From contig CAWKND010000010.1 in assembly GCA_963850915.1 (NCBI GenBank), positions 806,001 to 870,000 on the forward strand: a DNA stretch of 64,000 nucleotides, in the 5' to 3' direction. How positions within the stretch are numbered: position 1 is the first letter of the stretch; each line of letters opens with the position of its first letter. The notes beneath the pieces are model-generated. The model searched no databases. It had not been told where the DNA came from and worked only from the letters and a program-made list of their open reading frames with translations. This stretch comes from CAVTWH01 sp963850915 (GTDB lineage Bacteria; Actinomycetota; Actinomycetes; Mycobacteriales; Micromonosporaceae). Below, in pieces: positions 41,518 to 50,961 of this stretch. Both the position numbers and the translations under genes were made by a program.

Positions 41518-42255
41518 ATGCCAGGCAGCTCCGATGACACCATGGTGCTGGACGTGTACCAGCCGCCCACTCCGGGCCGCCCGGCTCGCCGGACGATTCC
41601 GGTGCGCACCGTGGTACGCGCCACCGGCGAGGTACTGCTGACCCTCGGCCTGGTGATCCTGCTTTTTGCGGGGTACGAGGTGTGGGGCAAGGCCGCCATC
41701 ATCAACGACCACCAGAACCAGCTCAACTCGCAGCTGGCACAGGACTGGGACGGCGACAACCCGACCGTCGGGCCGAGCGCGAGCAGCGGACCGATCACGC
41801 CGCCACCGGGCGGCTCCATCGCCCGGATGTACCTGCCCAGCCTGCACGAGAAGTGGGTGGTGGTGCAGGGCGTCGACCTGGCCGACATCCGGTTCGCGCC
41901 CGGCCACTACCCGGACACCGCGCTGCCCGGCCAGATCGGCAACTTCTCCGTCGCCGGCCACCGCACGCCGGCGATCTTCTGGGACCTCGACAAGATCCAC
42001 GCAGGTGACCAGGTGATCGTGGAGACCAAGGACCACTGGTACATCTACAACGTGTACGAGCAGGACATCGTCTCGCCGCACGCGGTCGAGGTGGTGGCAC
42101 CGGTACCCGGAAAGCCCGGCGCCAAGCCCACCGAGGCCGACCTGACGCTGACCACCTGCAACCCGAAGTGGGACAACTACCAGCGGCTGATCATCCACGC
42201 CAAGCTGGCCAGCACGCTGCCGCACAGCACCCTGCCGCCCGGAGTCTGGAGCTGA
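41518..42255 (+). CDS. srtE: Class E sortase
   Basis: A 245-residue membrane-anchored transpeptidase. It has one N-terminal helix (about residues 31-56), a linker, then a sortase fold with catalytic His in VAGHRT, Cys in LTTCNP and Arg in YQRLIIHAK. The TLTTC motif and genomic position identify class E, which recognises LAXTG-type sorting signals and anchors proteins to peptidoglycan in high-GC Gram-positives. Start ATG 41518. No LAXTG substrate was recognised in this window; the surface protein at 58183 ends with a helix and RRRR but lacks the pentapeptide. Confidence 0.9.
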   Translation: MPGSSDDTMVLDVYQPPTPGRPARRTIPVRTVVRATGEVLLTLGLVILLFAGYEVWGKAAIINDHQNQLNSQLAQDWDGDNPTVGPSASSGPITPPPGGSIARMYLPSLHEKWVVVQGVDLADIRFAPGHYPDTALPGQIGNFSVAGHRTPAIFWDLDKIHAGDQVIVETKDHWYIYNVYEQDIVSPHAVEVVAPVPGKPGAKPTEADLTLTTCNPKWDNYQRLIIHAKLASTLPHSTLPPGVWS

Positions 42256-42260
42256 TCGCC

Positions 42261-42482
42261 GTGTACTCCTGGATCTGGCGGCACCTGCCGTTCGGCCGCC
42301 CCGGCAAGCTCGCCGGTTCGGTGCTGCTCGTCCTCGTCGCGGTCGGGCTGCTCTGGTATGTGGCGTTCCCGGCCGCCGACCCCCACCTGCCGTTCACCAA
42401 CGACGGCAAGGTCACCCAGCCCACGCAGCAGCCGGGCGGTGACGACGGGGTGGTACCGGCCGGCCCGACCGGTACACCGTGA
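42261..42482 (+). CDS. Small single-helix membrane protein
   Basis: A 73-residue protein with one membrane helix (LAGSVLLVLVAVGLLWYVAFP, about residues 17-37) and a Gly/Pro/Thr-rich outer tail. GTG 42261 follows the sortase stop by 5 bp, and its own stop overlaps the next start (GTGA, 42479-42482), so it is coupled to both neighbours. Short proteins of this type occupy the same slot in related genomes. No function is known. Confidence 0.72.
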   Translation: MYSWIWRHLPFGRPGKLAGSVLLVLVAVGLLWYVAFPAADPHLPFTNDGKVTQPTQQPGGDDGVVPAGPTGTP

Positions 42483-43180
42483 CGTCGCGAAGCCGCCCTC
42501 GGATCGTCGTCGTCGACAACTACGACTCGTTCGTCTACAACCTCGTCCAGTACCTGGAGCAGCTCGGTGCCGGCTGCGAGGTACGCCGCAACGACGAGGT
42601 CACCGTGGCACAGCTCGGGCTGCTGCGGCCGGCCGGCATCCTGCTCTCTCCCGGGCCGGGTGGGCCGGCGGCGGCCGGGATCTGCCTGGAGACAATCCGC
42701 CGGTACGCCGGGGAGGTACCCATTCTCGGCGTGTGCCTGGGGCACCAGGCCATCGCAGCGGCGTACGGCGCGGGAGTACGGGCCGCCCCGGAGCTGGTAC
42801 ACGGCAAGACTTCGCTGGTGCAGCACGCGGGCGTGGGGGTACTCGCCGGCCTGCCGCAGCCGTTCACCGCCACCCGGTACCACTCGCTCGCCGTCGTCGA
42901 GTCCGAGTTGCCCGACGAGATCGAGGTGACCGGGCGTACTCGCACGGGGGTGGTGATGGCGCTGCGCCACCGCGACCTGCCGATCGAGGGCGTGCAGTTC
43001 CACCCGGAGGCGGTACTCAGCCAGGGCGGCCATACCCTGCTGGCCAACTGGCTCGCCGCCTGTGGCTACCCGCAGGCCCGCGAACGCGCGCCCCGGCTGG
43101 CGGCCGAGGTCGAGCGCCGCCGGCTGGCCGCGTTCGCCGATCCGCTGCCCGCCGGTGCTCTGCCCGCGGGCACTGCGTGA
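42479..43180 (+). CDS. pabA: Aminodeoxychorismate/anthranilate synthase glutamine amidotransferase subunit
   Basis: A 233-residue class I glutamine amidotransferase. The triad is visible: Cys in GVCLGHQ (about residue 85), and His and Glu in VQFHPEAVLS near residue 180; the opening VVDNYDSFVYNL is typical of TrpG/PabA. It delivers ammonia to a chorismate-binding partner for p-aminobenzoate (folate) or tryptophan. The partner is not in this window. In this conserved cluster it is often annotated pabA or trpG, and sequence alone does not separate the two. GTG 42479 overlaps the previous stop. Confidence 0.88.
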   Translation: MTSRSRPRIVVVDNYDSFVYNLVQYLEQLGAGCEVRRNDEVTVAQLGLLRPAGILLSPGPGGPAAAGICLETIRRYAGEVPILGVCLGHQAIAAAYGAGVRAAPELVHGKTSLVQHAGVGVLAGLPQPFTATRYHSLAVVESELPDEIEVTGRTRTGVVMALRHRDLPIEGVQFHPEAVLSQGGHTLLANWLAACGYPQARERAPRLAAEVERRRLAAFADPLPAGALPAGTA

Positions 43181-43183
43181 TCG

Positions 43184-44893
43184 CTACCCGCCGGCGCTGG
43201 GTGATCCGGTCGGGCTCGGGCTGGAGGTGCTGGTCGCGCCGACGTAGATGGTGATCAGGTCGGTGGTCTTGTGCACGGTGGTACCCGCCGGGTCCTGATC
43301 CAGCACCACGCCGACCTCGCCCGGATCGGTGGTGATCCGCGGGATCGGCTTGATGTTGAAGAACTTCGCCGCGCGCAGCTTGGCCACCGCGTCGGACTGG
43401 CTCAGCGTCCGCACGTCCGGGACGGCCGCCATATTGCCCAGCGACACCGTGACGGTGACCGTAGCGCCCTTCTCCAGCGACGTACCGCTCGTCGGGTTGA
43501 CGGACAGCACCTTGTCCTTGGGCTGGTCGCTGTCCATCGTCGCCTCGGTGACCAGCAGCCCGAGCGCCTTGATGGCCGCCTCGGCCGGCCCCTTGTCCTG
43601 CCCGACCAGACCGGCCGGAACCACTACGTCGCCCGGGCCTTGGCACACCTGGTAGGTGACGTTGGTGCCCTCGGCGACCTTGACGCCGGCGGCGGGCGAC
43701 TGGGAAACCACCGTGTTGCGGGTGCAGGTGTCGCTGGTCGTGGTCTGCGGGTTGGCGGTGAGCTTGGCGTTGCTGAGCTGCACCCGCGCCGCGTCCGGGC
43801 CGGCACCCTGCAGGTTCGGTACGGTCGCCATGGGGGTCTTGTTCGCCAGGTAGATGCCGGCGGCCAGGGCTACGACGGCGAGCAGCCCGAGCAGGCTCAG
43901 CGCAACGAGTACCCAGGTGGAGGCGCGGCGCCGCTGGGCGTTGCCGACCCGGGCCATGGTGCCGGTGTTGCGGTTGCCCATCACGCGCGGTGGCGGCGGG
44001 GTGTAGGGGGTGCGCTCCTCCTCGCGGAGTACCGGGGTGGCCACCACCGGCCGGCCGGATGCTGCCCGGAGCAGGTCGGCACGCATCTCACCGGCGCTCT
44101 GGTACCGGTTCATCCGGTTCTTCGACAGCGCCTTGAGTACCACCGCGTCGACCTGCGGCGGGATCTCCGGGTTGAGCATGCTCGGCGCCCGCGGGTCCTC
44201 CCGCACGTGCTGGTAGGCGACCGAGACCGGGTTGTCCCCGACGAACGGCGGCTGCCCGGTGAGCAGCTCATAGACCACACAGCCGGCCGCGTACACGTCG
44301 GATCGGGCGTCCACCGCCTCGCCGCGCGCCTGCTCCGGCGAAAGATATTGGGCGGTACCGATGACCGCGCTGGTCTGGGTCATGGTGGTGGCGCCGCTGG
44401 CCAGCGCCCGGGCGATACCGAAGTCCATCACCTTGACCTGGCCGGTCTGGGTGAGCATGACGTTGCCGGGCTTGACGTCCCGGTGGATGATCCCGTGCCG
44501 GTGGCTGAACTCCAGCGCAGCGCAGATGTCGGCACTGATCTCCAGTGCCCGGCGCGGCATCAGCGGACCCTCAGCGGCCAGCACCTCCTTCAAGGTACGG
44601 CCGTTCACGAACTCCATGACGATGTACGGCAGCGGCTCGCCGTTGGCGCCGCGCTCCTCGCCGGTGTCGTAGACCGCGACGATCGCCGGGTGATTCAGCG
44701 AGGCCGAGTTCTGTGCCTCGCGCCGGAACCTGAGCTGGAAGTTGTCGTCGCGGGCCAGGTCAGGCCGCAGCATCTTGATCGCGACATCGCGCCCGAGCCG
44801 CAGGTCGCGACCCCGGTGGACCTCGGCCATGCCGCCGTACCCCAGCAATTCACCGACCTGGTACCGCTCGCCCAGCAGGCGGCCCGCACTCAT
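43184..44893 (-). CDS. pknB: Serine/threonine protein kinase PknB with three PASTA domains
   Basis: A 569-residue receptor kinase. The Hanks-type kinase domain (residues 10-275) has G-loop GYGGMAEV, VAIK lysine, HRDVKPGN catalytic loop and DFG. A proline-rich juxtamembrane linker follows, then a membrane helix near residues 330-350. Three PASTA repeats follow outside, starting MATVPNLQG, DVVVPAGLVG and MAAVPDVRTL. The first holds a cysteine pair. PASTA domains bind muropeptides or lipid II, and the kinase phosphorylates division and wall enzymes. ATG 44893 has AAGGA upstream. It converges on pabA with 3 bp between stops. Many PknB proteins have four PASTA repeats; three are seen here. Confidence 0.95.
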   Translation of the reverse strand: MSAGRLLGERYQVGELLGYGGMAEVHRGRDLRLGRDVAIKMLRPDLARDDNFQLRFRREAQNSASLNHPAIVAVYDTGEERGANGEPLPYIVMEFVNGRTLKEVLAAEGPLMPRRALEISADICAALEFSHRHGIIHRDVKPGNVMLTQTGQVKVMDFGIARALASGATTMTQTSAVIGTAQYLSPEQARGEAVDARSDVYAAGCVVYELLTGQPPFVGDNPVSVAYQHVREDPRAPSMLNPEIPPQVDAVVLKALSKNRMNRYQSAGEMRADLLRAASGRPVVATPVLREEERTPYTPPPPRVMGNRNTGTMARVGNAQRRRASTWVLVALSLLGLLAVVALAAGIYLANKTPMATVPNLQGAGPDAARVQLSNAKLTANPQTTTSDTCTRNTVVSQSPAAGVKVAEGTNVTYQVCQGPGDVVVPAGLVGQDKGPAEAAIKALGLLVTEATMDSDQPKDKVLSVNPTSGTSLEKGATVTVTVSLGNMAAVPDVRTLSQSDAVAKLRAAKFFNIKPIPRITTDPGEVGVVLDQDPAGTTVHKTTDLITIYVGATSTSSPSPTGSPSAGG

Positions 44894-44951
44894 ATCTTCC
44901 TTCGTCCTTCAGCTCTGGACACCCGTCGCACTCTATCGACCCGGCGCACCA

Positions 44952-46601
44952 TTAGCTCGCCGCGGGACTGGGCGGCGGGCACTCGGCTGGCTGACCGATG
45001 CCGCCACAGCTGGCCCCCGCTCCAGCGCTCGGGCTGCCGGAGCTGCTGCCACCATGGTCATCGCCACCGCCGTTACCGCCACCATTGCCCCCGCCGTTGC
45101 TGCCGGTATAGACGGTCACCACGATGGTGGCCGGCGGTGCGGCCATGCACGGATCGATGTCCTTGATGGCGTCCCGTTTGCCGCCGTTGGCAGTCTGCTT
45201 CTTCACGTCGAAGCCGCCCGCTTTGAGGCGCCGCTCGACCGCGTCGTAGCTGAGCTTCTTCAACGCGGTGCACTGCAGGTCGGTCTGCTGCGCGACGACC
45301 GACGGGGAGTTGGTACCCGGGCCGGTGCTGCTGTTGTCGTTGTTGTGCCGGTTGACCAGCCAGAACGCGCCGGCCAGCAGGAGCAGTACGAGCAGGCCGA
45401 TCAGCAGGCCGATGACCACCGCGCCGGCCCGGCTGCCCTGCGGCGAACTGGTGCGCCCGGTCCCCGAGCGGGGCGGGGCGGCTGGCGGGTAGTACGCGGT
45501 GTCCGCGCGGCGTACCGGCGGCGGCGGGGCGGAGGCGGTGCCACGGCTCACGCCGGGGGGTACCGGGCCGGCCGGAGTACCGCCGCTCGGTGGGAGTACC
45601 CGGGTACCGCCCGGGGCGACCGGCGGCCGGCTGCCGCCGGGCGGCTGCTGCGGGTTGCCGCCAGCGGGCGGGCGAGGTCCACCGACGGCAGGCGAACCCA
45701 TCGGGCCGGGCGAGGTCTGCGCGGGAACCGGGGGTACCGACACCGGCGCGCCGCCCGGGCCGATGTTGACCGCCCCGGTCGCGAGCCCGGTCGCCGCGCG
45801 CCGAGCCACCTGACCCAGCGCCGCCGCCGTCGGGTACCGGGCAGCCGGGTCCTTGGCCATCGCCCGCTCGACGATCTGCCGCACCGCGGGCGGGATGTCC
45901 CCCGGCAGTGGTGGCGGGTTGTCCCGCACGTGCCGCATGGCGATCTCGAGCGGGTTGTCGCCCTCGAACGGCCGGCGCCCGGAGAGGCACTGGTAGGCGA
46001 CCACGCCGAGGGCGTAGACGTCGGAGAGCGGCGTCGCCGTGGAGCCGGAGGCCTGCTCGGGGGAGATGTAGGAGGCGGTTCCGAGCACCGAACCGGCCGC
46101 GGTCAACTGGCCGACGATGGCCGACCGGGCGATGCCGAAGTCGGTGAGGATGAGCGACCCGTTCGGGCGTACCAGCAGGTTGCCCGGCTTCACGTCGCGG
46201 TGCACGATGCCCTTGTCGTGGGCGGCCTGCAGGGCGTCGGCGGCCTGGGCGACCAGCGCCATGGTACGGGCTGGGGTGAGCCGGCCGACCCGGCCGAGGG
46301 TACGGGAGAGCGCGTCCCCCTCGACGTACTCCATCACCAGGTAGGCGCCGACCGCCGGGTCGGAGCCGTAGTCGTAGACGTCGACAACGCCCGGGTGGTT
46401 GATGGTGGCCATGGTGCGGGCTTCGCCGCGGAAGCGCTCCGCGAAGCCGGGCTCCTCCAGGAGTGCCGGGAGCAGGATCTTCACGGCCACGGTACGGCCG
46501 AGTACCTCGTCGGTACCGCGCCAGACGTCGCCCATGCCACCGCCGGCGATCCGGTCGACCAGCTTGTACCGGCCGCCGAGCGTCGTGCCCACGCTCACCA
46601 T
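44952..46601 (-). CDS. pknA: Serine/threonine protein kinase PknA
   Basis: A 549-residue kinase. Kinase domain at residues 12-270 with GGGMGDVW, VAVKIL, HRDVKPGN and DFGIARS. A long Pro/Gly-rich linker (about 280-400) and a membrane helix near residue 415 follow. The external part of about 110 residues includes LQCTALKKLSYDAVERRLKAGG, matching the opening of a PASTA unit, with Cys residues at both ends (LQC and DPCMA). Mycobacterial PknA lacks an obvious PASTA domain, so this degenerate one is notable. It follows pbpA by 16 bp in the same direction and works with PknB on growth and division. Confidence 0.92.
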   Translation of the reverse strand: MVSVGTTLGGRYKLVDRIAGGGMGDVWRGTDEVLGRTVAVKILLPALLEEPGFAERFRGEARTMATINHPGVVDVYDYGSDPAVGAYLVMEYVEGDALSRTLGRVGRLTPARTMALVAQAADALQAAHDKGIVHRDVKPGNLLVRPNGSLILTDFGIARSAIVGQLTAAGSVLGTASYISPEQASGSTATPLSDVYALGVVAYQCLSGRRPFEGDNPLEIAMRHVRDNPPPLPGDIPPAVRQIVERAMAKDPAARYPTAAALGQVARRAATGLATGAVNIGPGGAPVSVPPVPAQTSPGPMGSPAVGGPRPPAGGNPQQPPGGSRPPVAPGGTRVLPPSGGTPAGPVPPGVSRGTASAPPPPVRRADTAYYPPAAPPRSGTGRTSSPQGSRAGAVVIGLLIGLLVLLLLAGAFWLVNRHNNDNSSTGPGTNSPSVVAQQTDLQCTALKKLSYDAVERRLKAGGFDVKKQTANGGKRDAIKDIDPCMAAPPATIVVTVYTGSNGGGNGGGNGGGDDHGGSSSGSPSAGAGASCGGIGQPAECPPPSPAAS

Positions 46602-46617
46602 GTCTGACTCCCCGGGG

Positions 46618-48129
46618 TCACTTGATCCCCTTCTCGGCGATGTAGGCCTTCATGATCTCGGCGGCGATCCGGGTTGCCTCGCCGCTGCCGCCGGAGCCCG
46701 CCTTCTCCAGGAAGACCGCGACCGCGCAGATCGGCTTGCCGTTCTTCATCACGTACCCCATGAACCAGCCGTGGTCACCCGCGTCGTCCGAGTTCTGCGC
46801 GGTACCGGTCTTGCCGCCCACGTCGAAGCCCGGGATCACGGCCTTCCTGCCGGTCCCGTTCTGGACGACGCTCACCATCATCTGCTGCAGTTGGCTGGCG
46901 ACCGACGGCGAGATCGGGGTGGAGAGCACCTTGGGCTGCGTCTGGTCGGCCGTGGTCAGGTCGGGCGCCTGCAGCTTGTCCACGACGTAGGGCTTCATCA
47001 GCACCCCGTTGTTCGCCACCGCTGCCGCGATCATCGCGTCCTGCAGTGGCGTCTCCCGGACGTTGAGCTGGCCGATCGAGGACTGCGCGACGGCGTTGGG
47101 GTCGTCCTGGCCGCCCGGGCCGGTCATGTCCCCGGTGCGGCTGGCGGCCACCCGGATCGCCAGGTTGCCCGAGCCGTCGATCGTCAGGTCGTCGTTCTCG
47201 AAGCCGAACGCCTTCGCCTGGTCGATCAGCGCCTGCGAGCCCAGGTGTACGCCGAGTTGGGCGAAGCCGGTGTTGCAGGACTGGGTGAGCGCCAGGATCA
47301 GGGTGATCGTCGGGTCCGGGCAGATCTCGTCCTCGGCGTTGTGGATGGTGAAGCCACCGCCCGGGACCGGGGTGTAGGACGGGCCGGCCGGGATCACCGT
47401 CTGCGGCTGGTACTGCCCGGTGGAGAGCGCGGCCGCCGAGACCACCACCTTCATCGTGGAGCCGGGCGGGTAGGTACCGGAGATCGCCCGGTTGAACAGC
47501 GGCTGCTGTGGGTTGCCTTCCAACTGGGTGTAGGCCGCGCCGGCCGCCTGGACATCGTGCGTGGTGAGGGTGTTCGGGTCGTAGCTCGGGAACGAGGTCA
47601 TCCCGAGGATGGCGCCGGTGTTCGGATCGAGTACCACCGCCGCGCCGCTCTTCGCACCGACCTTGTTGTTGATCAGCTGGTTGTACGCGGTCTCCTGGGC
47701 TGCCTTGGAGAGCGTCACGATCACGCTGCCACCCGGCGTGTTCTCGCCGGTGAACATCTCCTTGAACCGGTCGCCGAACAGGGACGGGGCGTTGCCGGAG
47801 AGGAAGTCGTTCTGCGAGCGCTCCACCCCCGCCGACCCGCCGTTGACCGACCGGTACCCGATGATCTGGGCGTACGCCGCGCCGAGCGGGTACTGCCGCA
47901 GGTACTTGAGGTTGTCGTTGGTCGGCACGCTGGTGGCCAGTACGGTCTTGCCGTCGGTCAGCAGGATGTTGCCCCGCTGGCGCTCGTACTCCGAGTAGAG
48001 GACCCGGGCGTTGTGCTCGTTGGTCCGGTAGGAGTCGGCCTTGTAGCCCTGAACCCAGTTCAGGTTCACGAACAGCAGCCCGAACAGCACGATGATGACC
48101 ACGCCGGCCCGGCGTAGTGGCGCGTTCAT
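46618..48129 (-). CDS. pbpA: Class B penicillin-binding protein (transpeptidase)
   Basis: A 503-residue membrane enzyme with an N-terminal helix (VVIIVLFGLLFVNLNWVQ) and a dimerisation region. The transpeptidase domain carries the three penicillin-binding motifs: PPGSTMK (Ser nucleophile, about residue 225), SQSCNTG (SxN-type) and GGKTGTAQ (KTG). It crosslinks peptidoglycan with the RodA transglycosylase encoded upstream. Its ATG overlaps the rodA stop by 4 bp (ATGA 48126-48129), so the two partners are made together. Confidence 0.95.
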   Translation of the reverse strand: MNAPLRRAGVVIIVLFGLLFVNLNWVQGYKADSYRTNEHNARVLYSEYERQRGNILLTDGKTVLATSVPTNDNLKYLRQYPLGAAYAQIIGYRSVNGGSAGVERSQNDFLSGNAPSLFGDRFKEMFTGENTPGGSVIVTLSKAAQETAYNQLINNKVGAKSGAAVVLDPNTGAILGMTSFPSYDPNTLTTHDVQAAGAAYTQLEGNPQQPLFNRAISGTYPPGSTMKVVVSAAALSTGQYQPQTVIPAGPSYTPVPGGGFTIHNAEDEICPDPTITLILALTQSCNTGFAQLGVHLGSQALIDQAKAFGFENDDLTIDGSGNLAIRVAASRTGDMTGPGGQDDPNAVAQSSIGQLNVRETPLQDAMIAAAVANNGVLMKPYVVDKLQAPDLTTADQTQPKVLSTPISPSVASQLQQMMVSVVQNGTGRKAVIPGFDVGGKTGTAQNSDDAGDHGWFMGYVMKNGKPICAVAVFLEKAGSGGSGEATRIAAEIMKAYIAEKGIK

Positions 48130-49583
48130 CTGACGATCTCCGTCACCAGGCCGGCCAACTGCTCCGGCGCTTTGGGGGGTGGTGCCGCCGGCCGGCGGCC
48201 CGCGTCCGAGATGCGCAGCAGCAGCGCGACGAGAATCCAGTTGGCGATCAGTGACGAGCCACCGGCCGACAGGAACGGGGTGGTCTGGCCGGTCAGCGGG
48301 ATCAGCTTGGTCACCCCGCCGACGATCACGAAGACCTGCAGGCCCAGCGTGAAGGCGAGGCCGCCGGCGAGCAGCTTGCCGAACGAGTCGCGTACGGCGA
48401 TGGCCGCGCGCAGCCCGCGCTCCACGATCACCAGGTAGATGGCGAGTACGGCGGTCAGACCGAACATGCCGATCTCCTCGCCCAGCCCGGCGAAGATGAA
48501 GTCGTTCTGCACCTCAGGGACGAGGTTGGGGTCGCCGGCACCCGGTCCGGTACCGAAGATGCCGCCACTGCCCAGCCCGAGTAGCGACTGGACCAGCTGG
48601 TACCCGGTGTCGTTGGGGTCGGCGAACGGGTTCAGCCAGATGTTGGCCCGCTCGTAGAAGTTGGCGAACGGGCCGCCGAACCAGTCACCCAGGTAGTAGG
48701 CGAGGAAGGCGCCGCCGAAGAAGAGCAGCAGACCGATGATCAACCAGCTGGCCCGCTCGGTGGCGATGTAGAGGGTCACCACGAACATGCCGAAGTAGAG
48801 CAGCGAGGTACCCAGGTCCTTCTCGAACACCAGCACCATGAGGCTCATCAGCCAGATGGCGACAACCGGCCCCATGTCCCGGCCGCGCGGGAAGTCGATG
48901 CCCAGGAAGCGCCGGCTGGCCAGCGAGAGTACTTCCCGCTTGCGTACCAGGTAGTAGGCGAAGAAGCAGAGCAGCAGCAGCTTGGCGAACTCACCCGGCT
49001 GGATCTGGAAGCCGCCCAGCTTGATCCAGAGCTTGGCACCGTTGATCTCGGAGAACCGGCCCGGCAGCACAGCCGGGATGAGTACCAGCACGACACCGGC
49101 GAGGCCCAGTGTGTAGGCGTAGCGGGACAGGATCCGGTGGTCCTTGATCACGATCAGGAAGCCGATGGTCGCGCCCAGCGCGATGAAGGTCCAGATCAAC
49201 TGGTGCAGGCTGTTGCCGGTGAAGGTGGCCAGGCCGGCCCGCTTGTCGGGGTCCGTGTCCCCCAGGTCCAGCCGGCGCAGGAAGACGATGCCCAGGCCGT
49301 TGATCAGGGCGACACACGGCATCATCACCGGGTCGGCGTACGGGGCGAGGAAGCGCAGTACCACGTGCAGCGCCACGAACAGCATGGCGATGACGGCCGG
49401 GAGGACCCAGAAGTCGGGGAGGAGGGTGTGCTCCAATCCGTACCCCATCGCCACCGAGTAGACCGTGATGATGATCAGCGCGAAGATCAGCAGGCCGAGT
49501 TCGGTGTTGCGGGGCGTGCGTGCGCCACTACCCGCCGACGAGGTACGGGCCGGCGAAACGGAGTACGGCGCGGGCGCTGTCAC
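48126..49583 (-). CDS. rodA: SEDS peptidoglycan glycosyltransferase (RodA/FtsW family)
   Basis: A 485-residue polytopic protein with about ten membrane helices. SEDS landmarks include WIKLGGFQIQPGEFAKLLLL, EKDLGTSLLYFG near residue 240, NPFADPNDTGYQLVQSLLGLGSGGIFGTGPG in the large external loop, and IPLTGQTTPFLSAGGSS near the C-terminus. It polymerises lipid II. GTG 49583 (MTAPAPYSVSP) was chosen over an open frame extending to 49766, which would run back into pstP. It is paired with the class B transpeptidase by 4-bp overlap. Confidence 0.93.
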   Translation of the reverse strand: MTAPAPYSVSPARTSSAGSGARTPRNTELGLLIFALIIITVYSVAMGYGLEHTLLPDFWVLPAVIAMLFVALHVVLRFLAPYADPVMMPCVALINGLGIVFLRRLDLGDTDPDKRAGLATFTGNSLHQLIWTFIALGATIGFLIVIKDHRILSRYAYTLGLAGVVLVLIPAVLPGRFSEINGAKLWIKLGGFQIQPGEFAKLLLLCFFAYYLVRKREVLSLASRRFLGIDFPRGRDMGPVVAIWLMSLMVLVFEKDLGTSLLYFGMFVVTLYIATERASWLIIGLLLFFGGAFLAYYLGDWFGGPFANFYERANIWLNPFADPNDTGYQLVQSLLGLGSGGIFGTGPGAGDPNLVPEVQNDFIFAGLGEEIGMFGLTAVLAIYLVIVERGLRAAIAVRDSFGKLLAGGLAFTLGLQVFVIVGGVTKLIPLTGQTTPFLSAGGSSLIANWILVALLLRISDAGRRPAAPPPKAPEQLAGLVTEIVR

Positions 49584-49605
49584 GATGGTTATCCCTGATC
49601 GTCGG

Positions 49606-50961
49606 TCAGCAGGCCGGCAGAGTGGGCGACGGCGAGGCGCCGAGGCTCTCGGACGGGCTGACGGACCCGGCGGGCGGCTGCGGGCTGGCCGGATCGCCGG
49701 ATAGACCGACCGACGGCGTGGAGTCCGACGGTACCGGGCTGGGCGACGGGTCACACAGGTTTCCACTGCTCGGGTCGAGCAGCTTGCGGAGCTTGTCCCG
49801 GGCGTCGGCCGCGTTGTCGGCGGAGATGCCCTGCTTCACCCGCTCCTGGGCGGCCTTCTTCAACTGGTCGACACTGATCGCCGGGGCCGGCCGCGAGTAG
49901 ACCGAGGACAGGTGCAGGCCGGCGACCTGTCCGGGGATGCCGCGGAAGATCACCACCTGGTTGTGATCGACGCCGACGTAGTACTGCTGCTGGGTGTAGA
50001 ACCAGCCGCCCCAGAGCAGGCCGCCGAGGATCCCGACGAGCACCACCAGTACGACCACGGTGCGTACCGGGTGCCGGCGGCGGTGCTGGCGCACATCTTC
50101 CGGCGGCTCCTCGGTCGGCGCCGCCGGCCGTGGTCCGGAGAGGGTGGCCGCCCGGGACGCCGGCGTGGAGCCGTTGGCGCTCGGCGTCATCCCCCGGTCG
50201 CGGGCTGCCGCCCCACCGACCATCGGCTGCTGCTCGACGATGTCCTCGTCGGTCACGTCAGCCACGATCACCGTGATGTTGTCCGGACCGCCGCCGCGCA
50301 GGGCGAGCTGTACCAGCCGCTCGACGCACTCGGCCGGGTCGACGTACTCCCGGAGCGTGTCGCCGATCGTCTCGGCACTGACCACAGCGGTGAGGCCGTC
50401 GCTGCAGATGAGGTACCGGTCGCCGGGAACCGCCGGCCGGATGGCGTACTCCGGGTCGACGTCGCGGCCGTCCATCGCGCGGGTGAGCAGCGAGCGCTGG
50501 GGATGGCTGCTGGCCTCCTCGGCGCTGATCCGGCCCTCGTCGACCAGCATCTGTACATAGGTGTCGTCCTTGGTGATCTGCATGAACTCGCTGTCGCGCA
50601 GCAGATAACCGCGGGAGTCGCCGATATGTACGGTGCCGAACTTGGTACCTGAGAAGAGCAGGGCGGTGAGCGTGGTGCCCATGCCCTCCATCGCGGGGTT
50701 GGCGTCGACCGTGTCGCGCAGGTGCTGGTTGGCCAGGTCGACGGCGGAGCGCAGCGAGTCGATCGGGGCGTCGCTGGGGACGTCCTCGTCGAGCGGCGCC
50801 AGCGCCTCGATGACGATGTTGCTGGCGACGTCACCGGCGGCCATTCCGCCCATGCCGTCGGCGACGGCGAGAAGCCGCGGCCCGGCGTAGACGGAGTCCT
50901 GGTTCCCGTCTCGGATCAGACCACGGTCACTTCGTGCCGCGTAACGCAGAGTAAGGGTCAT
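49606..50961 (-). CDS. pstP: PP2C-type serine/threonine phosphatase PstP
   Basis: A 451-residue phosphatase. The PP2C domain (residues 5-240) has RSDRGLIRDGNQDS, the metal-binding DGMGG, GTTLTALL, HIGDSRGYLLR and GGPDNITVIVADV. After an Arg-rich stretch, one helix (VRTVVVLVVLVGILGGLLWGGWF, near 300-323) leads to an extracellular part with a Pro/Ser-rich tail. It removes phosphate from PknA, PknB and their substrates. Its ATG overlaps the fhaB stop by 4 bp (50958-50961), so reader, eraser and wall synthases are produced as one operon. Confidence 0.95.
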   Translation of the reverse strand: MTLTLRYAARSDRGLIRDGNQDSVYAGPRLLAVADGMGGMAAGDVASNIVIEALAPLDEDVPSDAPIDSLRSAVDLANQHLRDTVDANPAMEGMGTTLTALLFSGTKFGTVHIGDSRGYLLRDSEFMQITKDDTYVQMLVDEGRISAEEASSHPQRSLLTRAMDGRDVDPEYAIRPAVPGDRYLICSDGLTAVVSAETIGDTLREYVDPAECVERLVQLALRGGGPDNITVIVADVTDEDIVEQQPMVGGAAARDRGMTPSANGSTPASRAATLSGPRPAAPTEEPPEDVRQHRRRHPVRTVVVLVVLVGILGGLLWGGWFYTQQQYYVGVDHNQVVIFRGIPGQVAGLHLSSVYSRPAPAISVDQLKKAAQERVKQGISADNAADARDKLRKLLDPSSGNLCDPSPSPVPSDSTPSVGLSGDPASPQPPAGSVSPSESLGASPSPTLPAC

